Of a stretch of DNA of 64,000 bases, positions 62,794 to 64,000 are shown one piece after another. The stretch lies in contig JAEUHS010000052.1 of the NCBI GenBank assembly GCA_016794035.1, forward strand, positions 62,001 through 126,000. The letters are read 5' to 3'. A program made the translations under genes and the position numbers. The stretch's first letter is position 1; every line of letters starts with the position of its first letter. A model generated the notes under the pieces. It searched no databases. It saw only the letters and a program-made list of their open reading frames with translations, and was not told the origin of the DNA. This stretch comes from Planctomycetota bacterium. Lineage in GTDB: Bacteria > Planctomycetota > UBA1135 > UBA2386.

Positions 62794-63723
62794 CTACCCG
62801 CCGCGCAGCGCGCACCACAGGTCGTGTCGCACCGCAGCATCCAACTCGCCGTCGAGCCGGCCCCAGCGCAACAGGAAGTCGAGCGCGACCAGGGCGCAGT
62901 TGGGCTTCCACGGGTCGCTGCCACGCAGCGATGCGGCGACGGCGTCACACGGCCACAACTCGAAGGCCTCGACCTCGCCATCGATCGGGCGCGGCACGAA
63001 CCCGGCCGGCAGCTCGAGGTCGAAGCAGGCCAGCAGGTCGACCTTCAGCGACGCGTCGTCCTGCTGCAGGTAGCCGATGGAACCGACCGGCACGGCCCGG
63101 TCGGCGAGTTCGGCCGGGATGCCGGCCTCCTCGGCGCATTCCTTGACCAGGGTCTGGCGCGCGCCGTAGCCGTGTGCCTGGCCGCCGGCGACGATGTTGT
63201 CGAGGTGGCCGGCGAACGTGCGCTTGCCGGCCGCCCGGCGCGCGATCCACAGCTGCGGCCCGTTCGCGGTCCGCACGTAGCCGTTGAGGTGCACACCTCG
63301 GGCCAGCAGGCCGAACCACGGCACCGCGACCCGATCGATCGTCGCCAGCGGCTCGAGCGTCGCCCGATCCAACACCGGATACGGCTCGCCCAGCGGCGCG
63401 CGCAAGGCGCCGATGGCGCCCAGCCGATCGACGGCCTCGGCCAGCGCCCGCGAGCGCGCGGCCGCATCGGCCCCGGCGAGGTGCAGGGAACCACCGGCAC
63501 GCGTGAACGCGGGCGAGACCCGACCGAGCGATCGCACCCGATCGCGATGCACGAAGCCGACCGCGCGGGCGCCGATGGACCACGGCACGAACACCGACAG
63601 GTCGGCGCGGTGGCAGGCGAGGATGCGTTCTCGGTAGCCGATGCCCCGAGGCTGTAGCGGCGAGCGGGGCGCCTGGGAAGTGCCGTCTGGGTTCGACCCC
63701 GGCTTCGAGTATGGTCGCCGCAT
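62794..63723 (-). CDS. NUDIX hydrolase with DUF4743 N-terminal domain
   Basis: A 309-residue protein. The N-terminal part (YRERILACHRADLSVFVPWS onward, to about residue 130) is a DUF4743-type domain, followed by WFGLLARGVHLNGYVRTANG. The NUDIX box is LDNIVAGGQAHGYGARQTLV-KECAEEAGI, with the conserved G, E and EE spacing and REx-like ECAEEAG. FVPRPIDGEVEAFELWP matches the family tail. Members act on thiamine-diphosphate or similar pyrophosphates. The ATG at 63723 overlaps the start codon of the divergent FIST gene; no other start is available in frame close to the conserved region. Confidence 0.88.
   Translation of the reverse strand: MRRPYSKPGSNPDGTSQAPRSPLQPRGIGYRERILACHRADLSVFVPWSIGARAVGFVHRDRVRSLGRVSPAFTRAGGSLHLAGADAAARSRALAEAVDRLGAIGALRAPLGEPYPVLDRATLEPLATIDRVAVPWFGLLARGVHLNGYVRTANGPQLWIARRAAGKRTFAGHLDNIVAGGQAHGYGARQTLVKECAEEAGIPAELADRAVPVGSIGYLQQDDASLKVDLLACFDLELPAGFVPRPIDGEVEAFELWPCDAVAASLRGSDPWKPNCALVALDFLLRWGRLDGELDAAVRHDLWCALRGG
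63710..63715 (+). promoter_or_regulatory. Candidate -10 element of the FIST gene
   Basis: TATGGT ends 6 bases before the ATG at 63722, within the NUDIX coding sequence, suggesting a leaderless transcript if real. Confidence 0.25.
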
Positions 63724-64000
63724 GCGATTCCACGGCGCGCTGGCGGCCGAATCCGACCTGGAGACCGGGTGTCGCACCGTCGCCGCATCGATCCGGGCCG
63801 GCCTCGGCGACGGCCCGATCGACCTCGTCGTCGTGTTCGCGACGCCACAGCACACGGCCCAGCTCGATCGGATCCCGGTGCTGCTGCACGAGCAGCTCGG
63901 CTGCCGCAACCTGATCGGCTGCACCGGGCAGACGTTGATCGGCGACGGCCGCGTCGTCGGCGCCGAACCGGCGATCGCGGTGCTGGCCGCCCGACTGCCC
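63722..64000 (+). CDS. FIST-domain protein, N-terminal part (3' end outside window)
   Basis: The visible 93 residues match the N-terminal FIST sensory domain: MRFHGALAAESDLETGCRTV, then LVVVFATPQHTAQL, LLGCTG-like NLIGCTGQTLIGDGRVV and PAIAVLAARLP. FIST proteins are predicted small-ligand sensors linked to amino acids. The gene continues past the window edge. Its ATG overlaps that of the divergent NUDIX gene, so the two genes begin on opposite strands in one CATG. Confidence 0.85.
   Translation, partial: MRFHGALAAESDLETGCRTVAASIRAGLGDGPIDLVVVFATPQHTAQLDRIPVLLHEQLGCRNLIGCTGQTLIGDGRVVGAEPAIAVLAARLP

Noticed and set aside
63688-63712. Sequence resembling a tRNA T-arm (GGGTTCGACCCC)
   Set aside because: No acceptor stem, anticodon arm or D-arm could be placed around it and it lies within the NUDIX reading frame.

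Overview
This is a gene-dense, very GC-rich chromosomal window (by eye around 70% GC) that reads as a member of the Planctomycetota. The strongest markers are the tandem DUF1501 protein plus a 1,201-residue cytochrome/DUF1549/DUF1553 protein at 8778-13834, the many signal-peptide proteins with beta-rich C-terminal modules, the TPR-phosphatase fusion, and the near absence of Shine-Dalgarno sites. The species cannot be named from the sequence. No rRNA, tRNA, CRISPR array, transposase or phage gene was seen.

Layout. 1-662: 3' end of an EgtB/SenA-like FGE-sulfatase-fold enzyme. 877-4520: ATP-grasp enzyme and a tandem-domain glycosyltransferase. 4609-8769: an unknown protein, a DUF6265 protein, a membrane-anchored receiver-domain protein, then rph and rdgB. 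8778-13834: the DUF1501/PSD1 pair. 13965-18584: two large membrane proteins, one a spermidine-synthase-like fusion. 18721-25650: small secreted proteins, scpA, a TPR-metallophosphatase, an SGNH hydrolase and a lipoprotein. 25756-43783: a surface-polysaccharide locus. 43896-64000: CorA, an N-formylglutamate-amidohydrolase-like protein, secreted proteins, trxB, a candidate nuclease-toxin/immunity pair, a GT-C mannosyltransferase-like protein, a ChaN/TIKI protein, tpm, a toroid protein, a small membrane ORF with a double-length thyX, a secreted alpha/beta hydrolase, a serine beta-lactamase-like protein, a one-domain glycosyltransferase, a NUDIX hydrolase and the start of a FIST-domain gene.

The coherent system is the polysaccharide locus at 25.7-43.8 kb. 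It holds six glycosyltransferase-type proteins, an ABC exporter (Wzm permease and Wzt ATPase with a C-terminal carbohydrate-binding-type domain), an ATP-grasp enzyme, and a full PAPS-forming set (cysC, cysD, cysNC) directly upstream of wzt. I infer synthesis and export of a sulfated surface glycan. Two unusual parts are a 738-residue protein combining a degenerate GT-A-like domain with about 200 residues of coiled coil (a possible chain-length ruler), and two divergent glycosyltransferases that seem to share a C-terminal beta module. No sulfotransferase is visible in the window.

The clearest non-coding structure is a family of dispersed imperfect palindromes between genes (about 671-879, 31828-31938, 36199-36408, and a half copy at 56443-56471), built on the core GAACTGATGACTTG. 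In two cases an arm contains the stop codon of the adjoining gene. A second recurring pattern is a TANNNT hexamer, often GCTATGCT, lying 6-30 nt before start codons that lack ribosome binding sites, which suggests short-leader or leaderless transcripts.
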